From: JAJECS01 sp965262745
Lineage (GTDB): Bacteria; Chloroflexota; UBA11872
DNA length: 64,000 bases
Direction: 5' to 3'
Assembly: GCA_965262745.1 (NCBI GenBank)
Contig: OZ253558.1
Location: forward strand, 2,790,001 to 2,854,000
A program made the translations under genes and the position numbers. The notes under the pieces were generated by a model. The model was not told where the DNA came from. It saw only the letters and a list, made by a program, of their open reading frames with translations, and ran no database searches. This document shows positions 41,072 to 50,540 of the stretch, one piece after another. How positions within the stretch are numbered: the first letter of the stretch is position 1; each line of letters starts with the position of its first letter.

Positions 41072-41208
41072 GTGGGTAACTCTAAGTCCGTCATTCCCGC
41101 GAAAGCGGGAATCCATCCGCGGCCCACCGACGAGCGAATCGAGGGGGCCGCGACGACGTCCGCTGTTGATGGAGGCCCATGCCGCGCCCCAATGTCAAAG
41201 TGACCCAC
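41072..41208. mobile_element. miniature inverted-repeat element, copy 2 (inside liv operon)
   Basis: 137 bp. Left end GTGGGTAACTCTAAG, right end GTCAAAGTGACCCAC (inverted match with a few mismatches), flanked on both sides by TA. The centre has ATTCCCGC-GAAA-GCGGGAAT and a following segment almost identical to copy 1. It sits 41 bases after livF and 28 bases before the earliest livH start, so it separates the two halves of the operon. Confidence 0.75.
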
Positions 41209-41236
41209 TACCAGGCGCAGGGGCTTGGCGTGAGGG

Positions 41237-42304
41237 GTGGACGCGGGCCGGCCCGCCTGCGGTCCTAACCGGCCTCCAGTGGCCGCCTTGCAACACACGG
41301 CGCAAAAGATCCGCCTGGCATGGCTGCCGGGGTATACGGTGGCCGCCATCATCGCGGCACTGCTGATCGCCGGGTTCTTGCCGTTTATCAAGATGGGTCT
41401 GGTGGTCAACGGCTTCGTGCTGGGAGCCATCATCGCGACCGGGGCCATCGGTCTGACACTGGTCTACGGCAACTTGACGTTTGCCAATATCGCGCATGGC
41501 GATTACATGACCATGGGCGCCTATCTGTCGTTCTCAATCATTACCGGTCTGCTTCCCATCATCGGCATTGAAGGACAAGGTTTGGGACCGTTCAGTTTTG
41601 GATATCCACTGCTGATTGCGCTGCCGATGGCCGCCGCCGCCGGCGCGCTCGGCGCGATCGCGCTGGATGCCTTGATCTACCGCAGGCTCAGGAACCGCCG
41701 GGTGAGTTCGGTCGTTATCGCTATGGCATCGCTAGGTCTAGGTATCGCTCTACGAGGTCTCATTCAGATCGTTTGGACTGGTGAGAAACTCCAATTCCCT
41801 CGTGAATCGCGGCAGGTCTACCACCTTCCCATGGATGTACGCATTCCGCCGGACAGCATTTTCATTGCCAGCATGGCCGTCATTCTCGTCGTCGGGGTGT
41901 ATCTGCTGCTCACGCGAACGAAGATCGGCAAGGCCATGCGGGCGACGGCGGACAATCCGGACCTGGCTCGCGTCACCGGGATACCCACCGAACGCGTCAT
42001 ATGGTGGACGTGGGCCATTGGCGGCGGGCTGGCCGCGATCGCGGGAACCCTGTTGGCGGTGCTGCAGGTGCAATTGCTGCCGGGCATGGGCTGGGAGTTC
42101 CTGATTCCACTGTTCGCCGCGGTGATCCTGGGAGGCATCGGCAATCCCTACGGCGCCCTGGTAGGCGCGCTGGTCATCGGCGTCACGATGGAAGTCTCGA
42201 CCCAGTGGATCAACCCCAGCTATAAGCCCGCCGTCGCTTTCATCATCATGATCGCGCTGCTGCTGGCAAGACCGCGGGGCCTCTTGGGGGCCTCCAACAC
42301 ATAG
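41237..42304 (+). CDS. livH: branched-chain amino-acid ABC transporter permease LivH
   Basis: Membrane channel subunit of about 355 residues with eight or more helices. FVLGAIIATGAIGLTLVYGNLTFANIAHGDYMTMGAY is spanned by the typical LivH start (read here as landmarks LVYGNLTFANIAHGDY). The cytoplasmic coupling segment is MRATADNPDLARVTGI, and the C-terminal part is ILGGIGNPYGALVGALVIG. The GTG at 41237 gives a hydrophilic lead of about 25 residues; GTG 41279 is an alternative. The MITE just upstream may supply part of its leader. Confidence 0.92.
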   Translation: MDAGRPACGPNRPPVAALQHTAQKIRLAWLPGYTVAAIIAALLIAGFLPFIKMGLVVNGFVLGAIIATGAIGLTLVYGNLTFANIAHGDYMTMGAYLSFSIITGLLPIIGIEGQGLGPFSFGYPLLIALPMAAAAGALGAIALDALIYRRLRNRRVSSVVIAMASLGLGIALRGLIQIVWTGEKLQFPRESRQVYHLPMDVRIPPDSIFIASMAVILVVGVYLLLTRTKIGKAMRATADNPDLARVTGIPTERVIWWTWAIGGGLAAIAGTLLAVLQVQLLPGMGWEFLIPLFAAVILGGIGNPYGALVGALVIGVTMEVSTQWINPSYKPAVAFIIMIALLLARPRGLLGASNT

Positions 42305-42365
42305 AAAGCCATGAGCCATTAGCGACGTCATCGGCGTAATCGACTACACGGCCAGCTTTGTCGTC

Positions 42366-43328
42366 GTGGCCGGAATCTACGCCGTGTTCGCCCTGGGCTT
42401 GAACGTCCACTGGGGATTCACCGGCCTCTTCAACATCGGCATCGCCGGGTTCTTTGCCGTTGGCGCGTACACCTCAGCGCTGCTCACCACGCGCCCGCCC
42501 GACCCGCTGCTGTTCGAAGAATTCGTGTTTGGCGGCAACTGGGCGCAACTCGGGTTCCTCGACCTCGGTATCGACCTGTGGTTTTTCCTGGCGTTGGCGG
42601 CAGCGGGAGCCGCGTGCGGCGTCATTGCGCTCATCATTGGCTACGTCACCCTGCGCCTGCACGACGACTACCTGGCCATCGCCACCCTGGGAATCGCCGA
42701 GAGCGTCCGGCTCTTGTTTCTCAACGAAAAATGGATCGCCAACGGGTCGAAAGGCCTGTATCAGATCCCGCAATTCCTCGAGGGATGGATATCCCCCGAC
42801 AAGTACAGCTATCTGTATATGGTCGTGGTGCTCGCAGTGCTGGCTGTGCTGTTTGTCATGGTGCAGCGGGCGATGAAGTCGCCCTGGGGCCGGGTGCTGC
42901 GGGCGATCCGTGAGGACGAGATCGCGGCCGCGGCCAGCGGCAAGAACGTCTTCGCCTTCAAGCTGCAAGCATTTGTTCTGGGTGCGGTCATCATGGGCAT
43001 TGGCGGGGCGCTGTTTGCCCACGACGTTCGATTCATCTCGCCGCTGACCTTTGAGCCGCTGCTGGCCACGTTCATCATCTGGGCCATGCTGATGGTTGGT
43101 GGAGCCGGCAACAATCTGGGCGCCATCTTGGGCGCCTTTGTGGTGTGGGGGCTCTGGGTGGGGACGCAGTTCTTGCCGGGGGTGTTCGCCGACGCGAACT
43201 TCCGCTTCTTCATGATTGGCGTGCTCATCGTCGTCGTCATCCTGCTGCGGCCCGGCGGCATCCTGGGCGAGGGGCGGCGGGTGACGCGGGGCGGAGCCGG
43301 TCCGCGCGTCCGCCTAGACGACGGCTGA
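42366..43328 (+). CDS. livM: branched-chain amino-acid ABC transporter permease LivM
   Basis: Second permease, 320 residues from GTG 42366, in line with the family but starting directly in the first helix (GIYAVFALGLNVHWGFTG). The frame is open upstream to codons ISDVIGVIDYTASFVVV with only ATT (42318) as a possible initiator, so the true start may be earlier and non-standard. FNIGIAGFFAVGAYTSALL, RLHDDYLAIATLGIAE, and the coupling segment LRAIREDEIAAAASGKN are typical. Transcription probably ends at the hairpin 43423-43458. Confidence 0.92.
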   Translation: MAGIYAVFALGLNVHWGFTGLFNIGIAGFFAVGAYTSALLTTRPPDPLLFEEFVFGGNWAQLGFLDLGIDLWFFLALAAAGAACGVIALIIGYVTLRLHDDYLAIATLGIAESVRLLFLNEKWIANGSKGLYQIPQFLEGWISPDKYSYLYMVVVLAVLAVLFVMVQRAMKSPWGRVLRAIREDEIAAAASGKNVFAFKLQAFVLGAVIMGIGGALFAHDVRFISPLTFEPLLATFIIWAMLMVGGAGNNLGAILGAFVVWGLWVGTQFLPGVFADANFRFFMIGVLIVVVILLRPGGILGEGRRVTRGGAGPRVRLDDG

Positions 43329-43422
43329 CCGCGAAGCCCGAGCCGAGTAGCTCCGGCACGGCCGCCGGTCGCCGGGGGCTGCAACTGATTCAGGTTCGAG
43401 AATCCCCCGCGTGCTGCATAGC

Positions 43423-43458
43423 GAAGGGAGCGGCCCGATGGCCGCTCCCTTCCGCTTT
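43423..43458. terminator. strong bidirectional terminator between livM and livK
   Basis: GAAGGGAGCGGCC, loop CGAT, GGCCGCTCCCTTC: a perfect 13-bp stem followed on the plus strand by CGCTTT. It lies between the converging ends of livM and livK and can serve both. Confidence 0.8.
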
Positions 43459-43478
43459 GATCGCGGGCCGCTCAGCTG

Positions 43479-44738
43479 CTAGGGAAGCTCGAATCGTCCC
43501 GTGGACGTGATCTCGCCGCCTTCGATCTTCCAGATCTCGATGGGGCCGAACACGTCGCCGTTCTCATCGAAGTCCACGGCGCCGGCGGCGCCCTCGTAGT
43601 TGATCTCCTTGCCTTCGGCGATCAGCGTCATGGCCCGCCTGATGCCCTCGACGCCGGGTCCGACCACTTCGCCGTCCGGGTTGGCCACGGAGCGCAGCGC
43701 GTCGCGGATGGCGACCGCGTCCGTCGTGGTGCCTGCCTTGGCCGCCGCCAGCGCGATGAGCGCCACGGCGTCGTAGGTCTCGGCCAGATAGGGCTCCACC
43801 GGCAGGTCAACGGCGTACGCGGCGGTGTAGGCGCTCGCGAACGCATCGCGCTGCGGGCTATCCACGGATCCCGGCGCGGTGCCCAAGGTTCCTTCGAGCC
43901 GGTCCCAGCCGATGGCGTCGTTCATCTCCGCGGACTTGGTGCCGTCAACGAAGACGAACGTGTCGGCGTAGCCGCCCTCCAGGGACTCTCGAACATAAAT
44001 CTCGGCCTGCCCGGGATAGCTGATAGCGATCAGCGCGTCCACACCGCCACTCGTGGCTTTCTCCAGCTCCGAGGTGAAGGTGGGCTGGGATTCCTCGTGG
44101 GGCACCATGCCGACGATGGTCCCGCCGAGGGCGGTGTACGTTGCCTCGAACCGCTCGGCCAAGCCCTCCCCGTAGGGGTTGTTGATGTACATGACCCCGA
44201 CGGTTCTGAATCCCTGCTCCCAGGCCAGGCGCCCCAACACCACGCCCTGGGCCGCGTCGGACGGAGCGGTGCGGAAGAGGAAGTCGTTGTCGTCGAGCAC
44301 GGTGATGCTGGGCGCCGTTGATGCGCCGGAAATCTGCAAACGCTCATTGGGCACGGTGACCGAGGTGGCGACCGGAATGGTCACCCCGCTGGCCAGGGCG
44401 CCTACGATGGCCACGGCATTCTCGACGTTCACCAGTGCACGGGCGGCGTCAACGCCTTGCACCGGATTCACGCCGGTGTCGCGACTGACGATGATCACCG
44501 AGTTGCCGTCGATGCCGCCGGCGCGGTTGACGTGATCGGCGGCCAGGGCCGCGGCGTTGCGATGGATCGGACCAAAGAAGGAGAGCGACCCCGTGAAGGC
44601 GTTGAGTTGCCCAATGATCAGCGGCTGCGATTCCACTGGATCTGGGCCGCACGCGGCCGCAAGTAGAGCCAGGCTCGCCACGAGAACGACCGTCGCCCGG
44701 ACAACTTTCCGCATTTGCCTTTGAATTATTTTGCGCAT
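43479..44738 (-). CDS. livK: branched-chain amino-acid ABC transporter substrate-binding lipoprotein
   Basis: About 419 residues. The signal ends in a lipobox LALLAAACG, so the mature protein is anchored by an N-terminal lipid-modified Cys. The type I periplasmic-binding fold is clear: IGQLNAFTGSLSFFG, AADHVNRAGGIDG, ALVNVENAVAIVGALASGV, VGVMYINNPYGEG and VDALIAISYPGQA. It serves the liv importer encoded convergently across a shared terminator, an unusual orientation since livK is commonly co-directional. ATG 44738 or 44714 may be the start. Confidence 0.93.
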   Translation of the reverse strand: MRKIIQRQMRKVVRATVVLVASLALLAAACGPDPVESQPLIIGQLNAFTGSLSFFGPIHRNAAALAADHVNRAGGIDGNSVIIVSRDTGVNPVQGVDAARALVNVENAVAIVGALASGVTIPVATSVTVPNERLQISGASTAPSITVLDDNDFLFRTAPSDAAQGVVLGRLAWEQGFRTVGVMYINNPYGEGLAERFEATYTALGGTIVGMVPHEESQPTFTSELEKATSGGVDALIAISYPGQAEIYVRESLEGGYADTFVFVDGTKSAEMNDAIGWDRLEGTLGTAPGSVDSPQRDAFASAYTAAYAVDLPVEPYLAETYDAVALIALAAAKAGTTTDAVAIRDALRSVANPDGEVVGPGVEGIRRAMTLIAEGKEINYEGAAGAVDFDENGDVFGPIEIWKIEGGEITSTGRFELP

Positions 44739-44788
44739 CTGATTTCTGCCCACGGCAACGATCGTATGGATAGCGCAATCATACGTGC

Positions 44789-45919
44789 ATGCTGCGGCCA
44801 GTGACACCACGTACCAGCAGATTCTGGTGCATGGTGGGTGTCTTCCTGGGTGCGGTTCTCGTGGCGGCGGCGTGCGGTGCTGAGGACCCGGACGCGCCCG
44901 TGCTGACGGTCACGGTGCGGGCCACGCGCTTGGTGTTGGCCACACCGCTGGCGACCGCCGGGACCGTCTCTGCCGCGCCGGCGTCGGCAGCCACCGCGAC
45001 ATCTGCGCCGGCGTCGATCTCCTCGGCCACGCCCGCAACCGCCGCGAATCTCCGTCGCACGGCCACGCCGCGGGTGGAGCCGCCAACCACCGCAACGCAG
45101 GCAGCCACGCCCGAGCCCCGGCCGCCCCGAACACCAGCGCCGACAACCACGCCTCCACCGGCCACGCCGCTGACGCCCGCGCCTACAGGCGCCCCGGCGC
45201 CACGCCAGCCGCCGGCCGGCGAGGCGGCGCGCGTCGTACAAGTCATCGATGGAGACACCCTCGACGTCGTCGTGGACGGAGTCGAGCACACCGTGCGGCT
45301 GCTCGGCATCGACGCACCCGAGCCCGATGACACGGGCGGCCAGGCTGCGTTGGCCGAGCAAGCGCGTGAGGCGCTGGCTGCGCTCGTCGGCGACGGCGCC
45401 GTGATCCTCAACACGGATGGCGAGCCGCTGGACGACACTGGGCGGTTGCTCCGGCATGTGATGCGCGCCGACGTGGTGCTCTCGGTGGAGTTGGCGCGGC
45501 AGGGCTGGGTGCGCTCACGCGAGTACGCGCCGAATGCGTTGTTTCGCGACACCATCGCCGAAGCGCAGCACGAGGCACGCGCAGCGGCCCGCGGGCGCTG
45601 GGCGCCGCCGGTGGCGGGACTCGCCATGACGGTCGACAAAACTGCCGAGACCGTAGTCATTTCGAACAACGGCGGCGCGCCGCTCGATCTATCCGGGTGG
45701 CGACTCGTAAGTTTGCGGGGCGCGCAAGCGGTCGAAATCCCGGCTGGGACCGTTCTAGACCCGGGTGCGACGCTGACGGTTGCGTCCGGCAGCAGCCAAG
45801 GCGACGTCGCATTCGGCCAACAGCATGTATGGCACAACGAATATCGCGACTCCGCCGAGCTGCGGCGCCCTGACGGACGCGTCGCGCTCTACTGGGACGA
45901 TCCGGCGTCGCCGGGCTAG
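44789..45919 (+). CDS. lipoprotein with thermonuclease-like (SNase) and lamin-tail-like domains
   Basis: 376 residues. A lipobox (LVAAACG, Cys29) is followed by about 115 residues of Thr/Pro/Ala-rich linker. The SNase-like domain spans about 148-272: VVQVIDGDTLDVVVDG, VRLLGIDAPEPDD, GRLLRHVMRADVVLSVELA and ARQGWVRSREY, which keep the active-site Arg residues and the Ca-binding Asp. The C-terminal 100 residues (VISNNGGAPLDLSGWRLVS) form a lamin-tail-like beta sandwich, often found with surface nucleases. It is probably a surface-anchored nuclease for nutrient DNA. Divergent from livK, with promoters in a 50-base gap. Confidence 0.85.
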   Translation: MLRPVTPRTSRFWCMVGVFLGAVLVAAACGAEDPDAPVLTVTVRATRLVLATPLATAGTVSAAPASAATATSAPASISSATPATAANLRRTATPRVEPPTTATQAATPEPRPPRTPAPTTTPPPATPLTPAPTGAPAPRQPPAGEAARVVQVIDGDTLDVVVDGVEHTVRLLGIDAPEPDDTGGQAALAEQAREALAALVGDGAVILNTDGEPLDDTGRLLRHVMRADVVLSVELARQGWVRSREYAPNALFRDTIAEAQHEARAAARGRWAPPVAGLAMTVDKTAETVVISNNGGAPLDLSGWRLVSLRGAQAVEIPAGTVLDPGATLTVASGSSQGDVAFGQQHVWHNEYRDSAELRRPDGRVALYWDDPASPG

Positions 45920-45944
45920 GCGGGTGCCTCCGGCCGACGCGGCC

Positions 45945-48900
45945 TCATCCGCGGTTGCTTGCCGCCACCGCCCGTCGGGCCGTGCGCTCCCGGGCCGCGG
46001 CGCGCTTGGCCGCGCGCTCGGCGTCAATCTGGGTTTCGGTGCTGGTGTCGACCTGCGGCGGATACGGCACCACCTGCCAGAAGTCGGGCAGCGCTTGGTC
46101 CCACCGGTCGAGCAGCGATTGGCCGAGGCGGCTCTGCGTCGCCGCCACGTGTCGGGTGACGACATCCCGCAGCAGATCCGCGCTGGTCCCGTCCGCAACG
46201 CGGCTGAGCGTGACCAACTCGTGGTTCACGCGCGAGGGGAACCCGCCTGCGGGGTCGTAGGCAAACGCCTGTCCGGCCGACATGCCGGCCGCGAAGTTTC
46301 GACCCACCGGACCCAGAATCACCACCACGCCGCTGGTCATGTACTCGCATCCGTGGTCGCCGATGCCTTCGACGACGGCGGTGGCGCCGCTGTTGCGCAC
46401 GGCAAAGCGTTCGCCGGCGCGACCGGCCAAATACAACTCGCCCGCCGTGGCGCCGTAGAGGCAGGTGTTGCCGGCGATCACGTTGTCCGCGGCTGTGAAT
46501 CGCGCCTCCGCCGGCGGCTGGACTGATACCACCGCTCCGCCAAGCCCTTTCGCCACGTAGTCGTTCGCCTCGCCGACCAGGCGCAGCCGCAGCCCGTGAA
46601 TGCCAAAGGCGCCAAAGCTCTGACCGGCCGTGCCTGTGAAGTCCAGGTGGATCGTGCCCGGCGGCAAGCCCGCGGGCGATACGCGGTGCGCAATCTCGCC
46701 GCTCAGGCGCGTGCCTACGGCGCGACGGTCGTTCGTGAGTTGATAGTGCCCCCGCACGGGTTCGCCGTCGTCGAGCGCGGGTCGCACGGCTTCGATGAGC
46801 CGCACGTCCAGCGACTGTTCGTTCGGGCGGTCGTTCGACGCTACCTGTCGGATTCTCGGCGAGCGCCCGGTCTCGTCAGCCCGAGCCAGAATGCTCCCCA
46901 AGTGCATGGTCGCCGCCCGCGCGACGCGCTTGTCCGGGTCCGGCTCCAGCAACTCCACCCGGCCCACGATGTCGTCAAGCTGGCGCGCACCGAGCCGTGC
47001 CAGGATCGCGCGCACGCCGTGGGCGAGGTGCAGGAAGTATCGCTCGATGTAGACGGGCTCGCCGGTAAAGCGCGCGCGCAAGTCCTCCCGCTGCGTGGCC
47101 ACGCCGACGGGACAGGTATTGAGGTGGCACTGGCGCGCCATGATGCAGCCGACCGCGATGGTCGCCATGGTGCCGAAGCCGAATTCCTCCGCGCCCAACA
47201 GGGCGGCGATCACCACGTCGCGCGGCGACTTGAGCCCGCCGTCGGTGCGCACGCGAATTCGATCCCGCAGGCCATTGCGCACCAGGATGCGCTGGGTCTC
47301 GCTGAGCCCAATTTCCCACGGAACGCCGGCGTTCTTGATGGAGCTGAGCGGTGAGGCCCCGGTGCCGCCATCGTGCCCGCTGATGAGCACGTAGTCCGCA
47401 TAGGCCTTGGCCACACCCGCCGCAATGGTCCCCACCCCCGATTCCGCGACGAGCTTCACGCCAACGGCCGCCCGCGGGTTGACCTCCTTGAGGTCGTAGA
47501 TGAGCTGCGAGAGGTCCTCGATGCTGTAGATGTCGTGGTGCGGCGGCGGCGAAATCAGCGGGATGCCCGGCACCGTGAAGCGCAGGCTGGCGATGTAGTC
47601 CGTGACCTTCCTGGCCGGGATCTGACCGCCTTCGCCGGGCTTGGAGCCCTGGGCCATCTTGATCTCGAGCTGCTCGGCCATCACGAGGTACTCCGGGGTG
47701 ACCCCGAATCTGGCCGACGCGACCTGCTTGATACGGCTGTCGGGCCAATCGCCCGAGGCATCGGGCTTATACCAGGTGGCATCCTCGCCGCCTTCGCCGG
47801 TATTGCTGCGGGCGCCAATGCGGTTCATGCCCTTGCTGATGGTGCTGTGCGCCTCCGGACTCAGCGCCCCGATCGACATGGCGGTCGTGCAAAACCGCGG
47901 CAGCAGCGACTCCGCCGATTCCACCTCGTCAAGGGGAACGGTCGGGCCGGCGGCGCGGAACCGCAGCAGATCGCGAATGGCGTAGGGCTCCCGATTGTCC
48001 ACGGCGCGGTCGAAGGCTTCGAAGTCGGCCGGATCGTCCGTTTGCACCGCGCGTTGCAGGGTTTTTACCAACGTGGGGTTCGCCGCGTGGAATTCGCCGT
48101 TCTTGCGGTAGCGCACCCAGCCGGTATCGGGCAGACGGTCTGCGGTCTGGGCGAACGCCGCCGCGTGCCTTGCCAGCACGTCTTCCGCGAGTTGAAACGC
48201 GCCAACCCCGCCGATGGTCGACGGCGTGCCTGGCAGACAGCGCTCGACCAGCTCCGGCGCAAGGCCGACTGCTTCGAAGATTTGGGCGCCGTGATAGCTG
48301 CTCAGCGTGGAGATGCCCATCTTCGACATCACCTTGCGGATGCCGGCTTCGGCCGTCGCCACGAAATTGTCCTCGCAGGATTGGGCGGCGTGGCCGTTCG
48401 CGGAGGCGAGCGCTTGGGCGCTCTGCAGCGCCAGCCAGGGGCAGACGGCGCTGGCGCCATAGCCCAGCAGCGCACAGAAGTGATGCACGTCCCACACTTG
48501 CCCGCTGGCGACGATGATGTCCGCGCGCATGCGGCGTCCCGCCGCAATCAATGCGTGATGCACGGCGCCGACCGCCAGCAGGATGGGAATGGCAGCGCGG
48601 TCGGGGCTGACGGCCTCGTCGGTCAGGATCAGCAAGTGCGCGCCCTGTTCCACGGCTGCCACCGCGTCGCGGCAGGCGCGGTCGAGCGCGCCTGCCAACG
48701 CACCGGGGCCCTCGGCCGCAGGAAACGTGGCGTCGACGCGGGCGGTGCGGAAGGCCGGATCGGTGAGCGACTCGATCGCCGCGAGGTCGCGCGGCCAGAT
48801 CACCGGCGAGTGCAGGTGAATGAGATGCGCCGCCTCGGGCACCTCACTGAGAAGACTGGCGCGGGGCCCCATGCGCACGTCGAGCGACATCACGAGCGAC

Positions 48901-50540
48901 TCGCGCAGCGGGTCGATCGGCGGGTTCGTTACCTGTGCGAAACGCTGCTTCACATAGCCGAACACACTCGGACCTATCCCCGAGAGCACGGCGAGCGGTG
49001 CGTCGTTGCCCATCGAGAAAACGGGGTCGAGGCCGTCGCGCGCCATGGGCTCGAGGATGTGGGTGACGTCTTCGCGCGTGAACCCATAGGCGTGCTGGGA
49101 TTGCGTGAGCGTGCCGTTCGACAGAACCGCCGCCGCGCCGTTGCCGTCGGACGCGTCGGGCGCGGTCGTGATGGGCGCGAGCTCGACCAGGTGCTCGGCC
49201 AGCCAGTCGCCGTAGGGCGCTTTGGCGGCGATGCTTTGCTTGGCGTCGGCGTCGTGCAGGAGAAGTCCGCGTTCCGTGTCGACGGCGATGATTTGCCCCG
49301 GACCGAGCCGTCCCTTCTCCACCACGCGCTCGGCGTCGATGTCGAGCACGCCGACTTCCGATGCCACGCAGATCGTCCCGTCGTCGCTGATCACGTACCG
49401 CGACGGGCGGAGGCCGTTGCGGTCAAGCGCCGCGCAGACCCAGCGACCGTCGCTGTAGGCCAGCGCCGCGGGTCCGTCCCAGGGCTCGGTGAGACAGGTG
49501 TGATAGTTGTAGAAGTTCCGCAGCGCCTGGGGCATCTCATCCATGTGCTCCCACGCTTCCGGGACGAGCATCATCCCGGCATGGATGATCGACCGGCCGC
49601 CGGCGACCAGGAACTCCAGCGTGTGGTCCAGGCTGTATGAGTCGGAGCCGCAGTCGTCGGTCACCGGCAGCAGCGTGGATAGGTCGCGCCCCCAGCGATC
49701 GCTGGTCAGCTCTGCCGCCCGCGCGGCCAGCCAGTTGCGGTTCCCATCCAGCGTGTTGATCTCGCCGTTATGCGCCAGCATGCGGAACGGCTGAGCCAGC
49801 TGCCATGTCGGGTGGGTGTTGGTGCTGTAGCGCTGATGGAACACGGCCAGCGCCGACGCGAAACGCGGGTCGCTGAGATCCGGATAGAAGTGCCCCAGCT
49901 CGGCGCCGACGACCAATCCCTTGTAGACGATCGTGCGTGACGACATGGACACCACGTAGTTGGTCTCGAGTGCTTCACGCGCCGCGCGACCAGCCAGCTC
50001 GCGCCGGGCGAGGTAGAGCCGGCGCTCATACTCGTCGGGGGTTGGAATGTCGGGGCCGCGCACGAGCAGGGCCTGCTGGATATCCGGCCGGGACGCGTAA
50101 GCCCCGGCGCCCAGCACGGCGGTATCGACGGGCACTTTGCGCCAGCCGACGACGCGAATCCCACGGTCACCGCAGATTTCTTCCGCCAGGGTGCGGAACC
50201 GCCGCGCGCCGTGCGGGCTGCGGTTGTCGAGGAACACCATCGCCACCGCGATGTCCGCCGGATCGACGGCTCGCTCGCCGAATCCTTGGACGTGTGCCGT
50301 AAAGAACTCCCGGGGGAGCTGCGTGAGCACGCCGGCGCCGTCGCCCGTCTTGCGGTCCGCCGCGATGGCCCCGCGGTGTCCGAGGCGAGAGACGGCCTGC
50401 AGCGCTTGCTGCACCGTGCGATGGGTCGGCCGGCCCTGAATGTCGGCGATGAAGCCGACGCCGCAGGCATCGCGCTCGGTCCATGGGCCTGGCGGCCGCG
50501 GGGTGCGGTCGCCAGTAGTGAGGGGTGCCATCGGCTTCAT
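45945..50540 (-). CDS. gltB: glutamate synthase large subunit
   Basis: 1531 residues: ammonia channelling from glutamine to 2-oxoglutarate. A 25-residue propeptide precedes Cys26 (ERDACGVGFIAD), the glutaminase nucleophile. The GATase-II domain runs to about 430, the central domain follows, then the FMN domain (about 830-1230) with GEGGEDATWY, KPGEGGQIPARKV and SPPPHHDIYSIEDL. The 3Fe-4S cysteines lie in CIMARQCHLNTCPVGVA near residue 1130, and the C-terminal beta-helix has the repeated Gly pattern GGAVVSVQPP...GNTCLYGATAGELYLAGRAGERFAVRNSG (landmarks). No gltD small subunit is nearby, so it is ferredoxin-dependent or paired with a distant gene. Confidence 0.96.
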   Translation of the reverse strand: MKPMAPLTTGDRTPRPPGPWTERDACGVGFIADIQGRPTHRTVQQALQAVSRLGHRGAIAADRKTGDGAGVLTQLPREFFTAHVQGFGERAVDPADIAVAMVFLDNRSPHGARRFRTLAEEICGDRGIRVVGWRKVPVDTAVLGAGAYASRPDIQQALLVRGPDIPTPDEYERRLYLARRELAGRAAREALETNYVVSMSSRTIVYKGLVVGAELGHFYPDLSDPRFASALAVFHQRYSTNTHPTWQLAQPFRMLAHNGEINTLDGNRNWLAARAAELTSDRWGRDLSTLLPVTDDCGSDSYSLDHTLEFLVAGGRSIIHAGMMLVPEAWEHMDEMPQALRNFYNYHTCLTEPWDGPAALAYSDGRWVCAALDRNGLRPSRYVISDDGTICVASEVGVLDIDAERVVEKGRLGPGQIIAVDTERGLLLHDADAKQSIAAKAPYGDWLAEHLVELAPITTAPDASDGNGAAAVLSNGTLTQSQHAYGFTREDVTHILEPMARDGLDPVFSMGNDAPLAVLSGIGPSVFGYVKQRFAQVTNPPIDPLRESLVMSLDVRMGPRASLLSEVPEAAHLIHLHSPVIWPRDLAAIESLTDPAFRTARVDATFPAAEGPGALAGALDRACRDAVAAVEQGAHLLILTDEAVSPDRAAIPILLAVGAVHHALIAAGRRMRADIIVASGQVWDVHHFCALLGYGASAVCPWLALQSAQALASANGHAAQSCEDNFVATAEAGIRKVMSKMGISTLSSYHGAQIFEAVGLAPELVERCLPGTPSTIGGVGAFQLAEDVLARHAAAFAQTADRLPDTGWVRYRKNGEFHAANPTLVKTLQRAVQTDDPADFEAFDRAVDNREPYAIRDLLRFRAAGPTVPLDEVESAESLLPRFCTTAMSIGALSPEAHSTISKGMNRIGARSNTGEGGEDATWYKPDASGDWPDSRIKQVASARFGVTPEYLVMAEQLEIKMAQGSKPGEGGQIPARKVTDYIASLRFTVPGIPLISPPPHHDIYSIEDLSQLIYDLKEVNPRAAVGVKLVAESGVGTIAAGVAKAYADYVLISGHDGGTGASPLSSIKNAGVPWEIGLSETQRILVRNGLRDRIRVRTDGGLKSPRDVVIAALLGAEEFGFGTMATIAVGCIMARQCHLNTCPVGVATQREDLRARFTGEPVYIERYFLHLAHGVRAILARLGARQLDDIVGRVELLEPDPDKRVARAATMHLGSILARADETGRSPRIRQVASNDRPNEQSLDVRLIEAVRPALDDGEPVRGHYQLTNDRRAVGTRLSGEIAHRVSPAGLPPGTIHLDFTGTAGQSFGAFGIHGLRLRLVGEANDYVAKGLGGAVVSVQPPAEARFTAADNVIAGNTCLYGATAGELYLAGRAGERFAVRNSGATAVVEGIGDHGCEYMTSGVVVILGPVGRNFAAGMSAGQAFAYDPAGGFPSRVNHELVTLSRVADGTSADLLRDVVTRHVAATQSRLGQSLLDRWDQALPDFWQVVPYPPQVDTSTETQIDAERAAKRAAARERTARRAVAASNRG

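Noticed and set aside
43391..43410. AGGTTCGAG followed by AATCCCC, resembling a tRNA T-arm fragment
   Set aside because: Only about nine consecutive bases match the tRNA-Val T-arm and no other tRNA part is nearby; probably chance.
47373..49640. 755-codon plus-strand open frame
   Set aside because: It is the antisense shadow of gltB; very GC-rich coding DNA leaves the opposite strand open. The gltB motifs are decisive.
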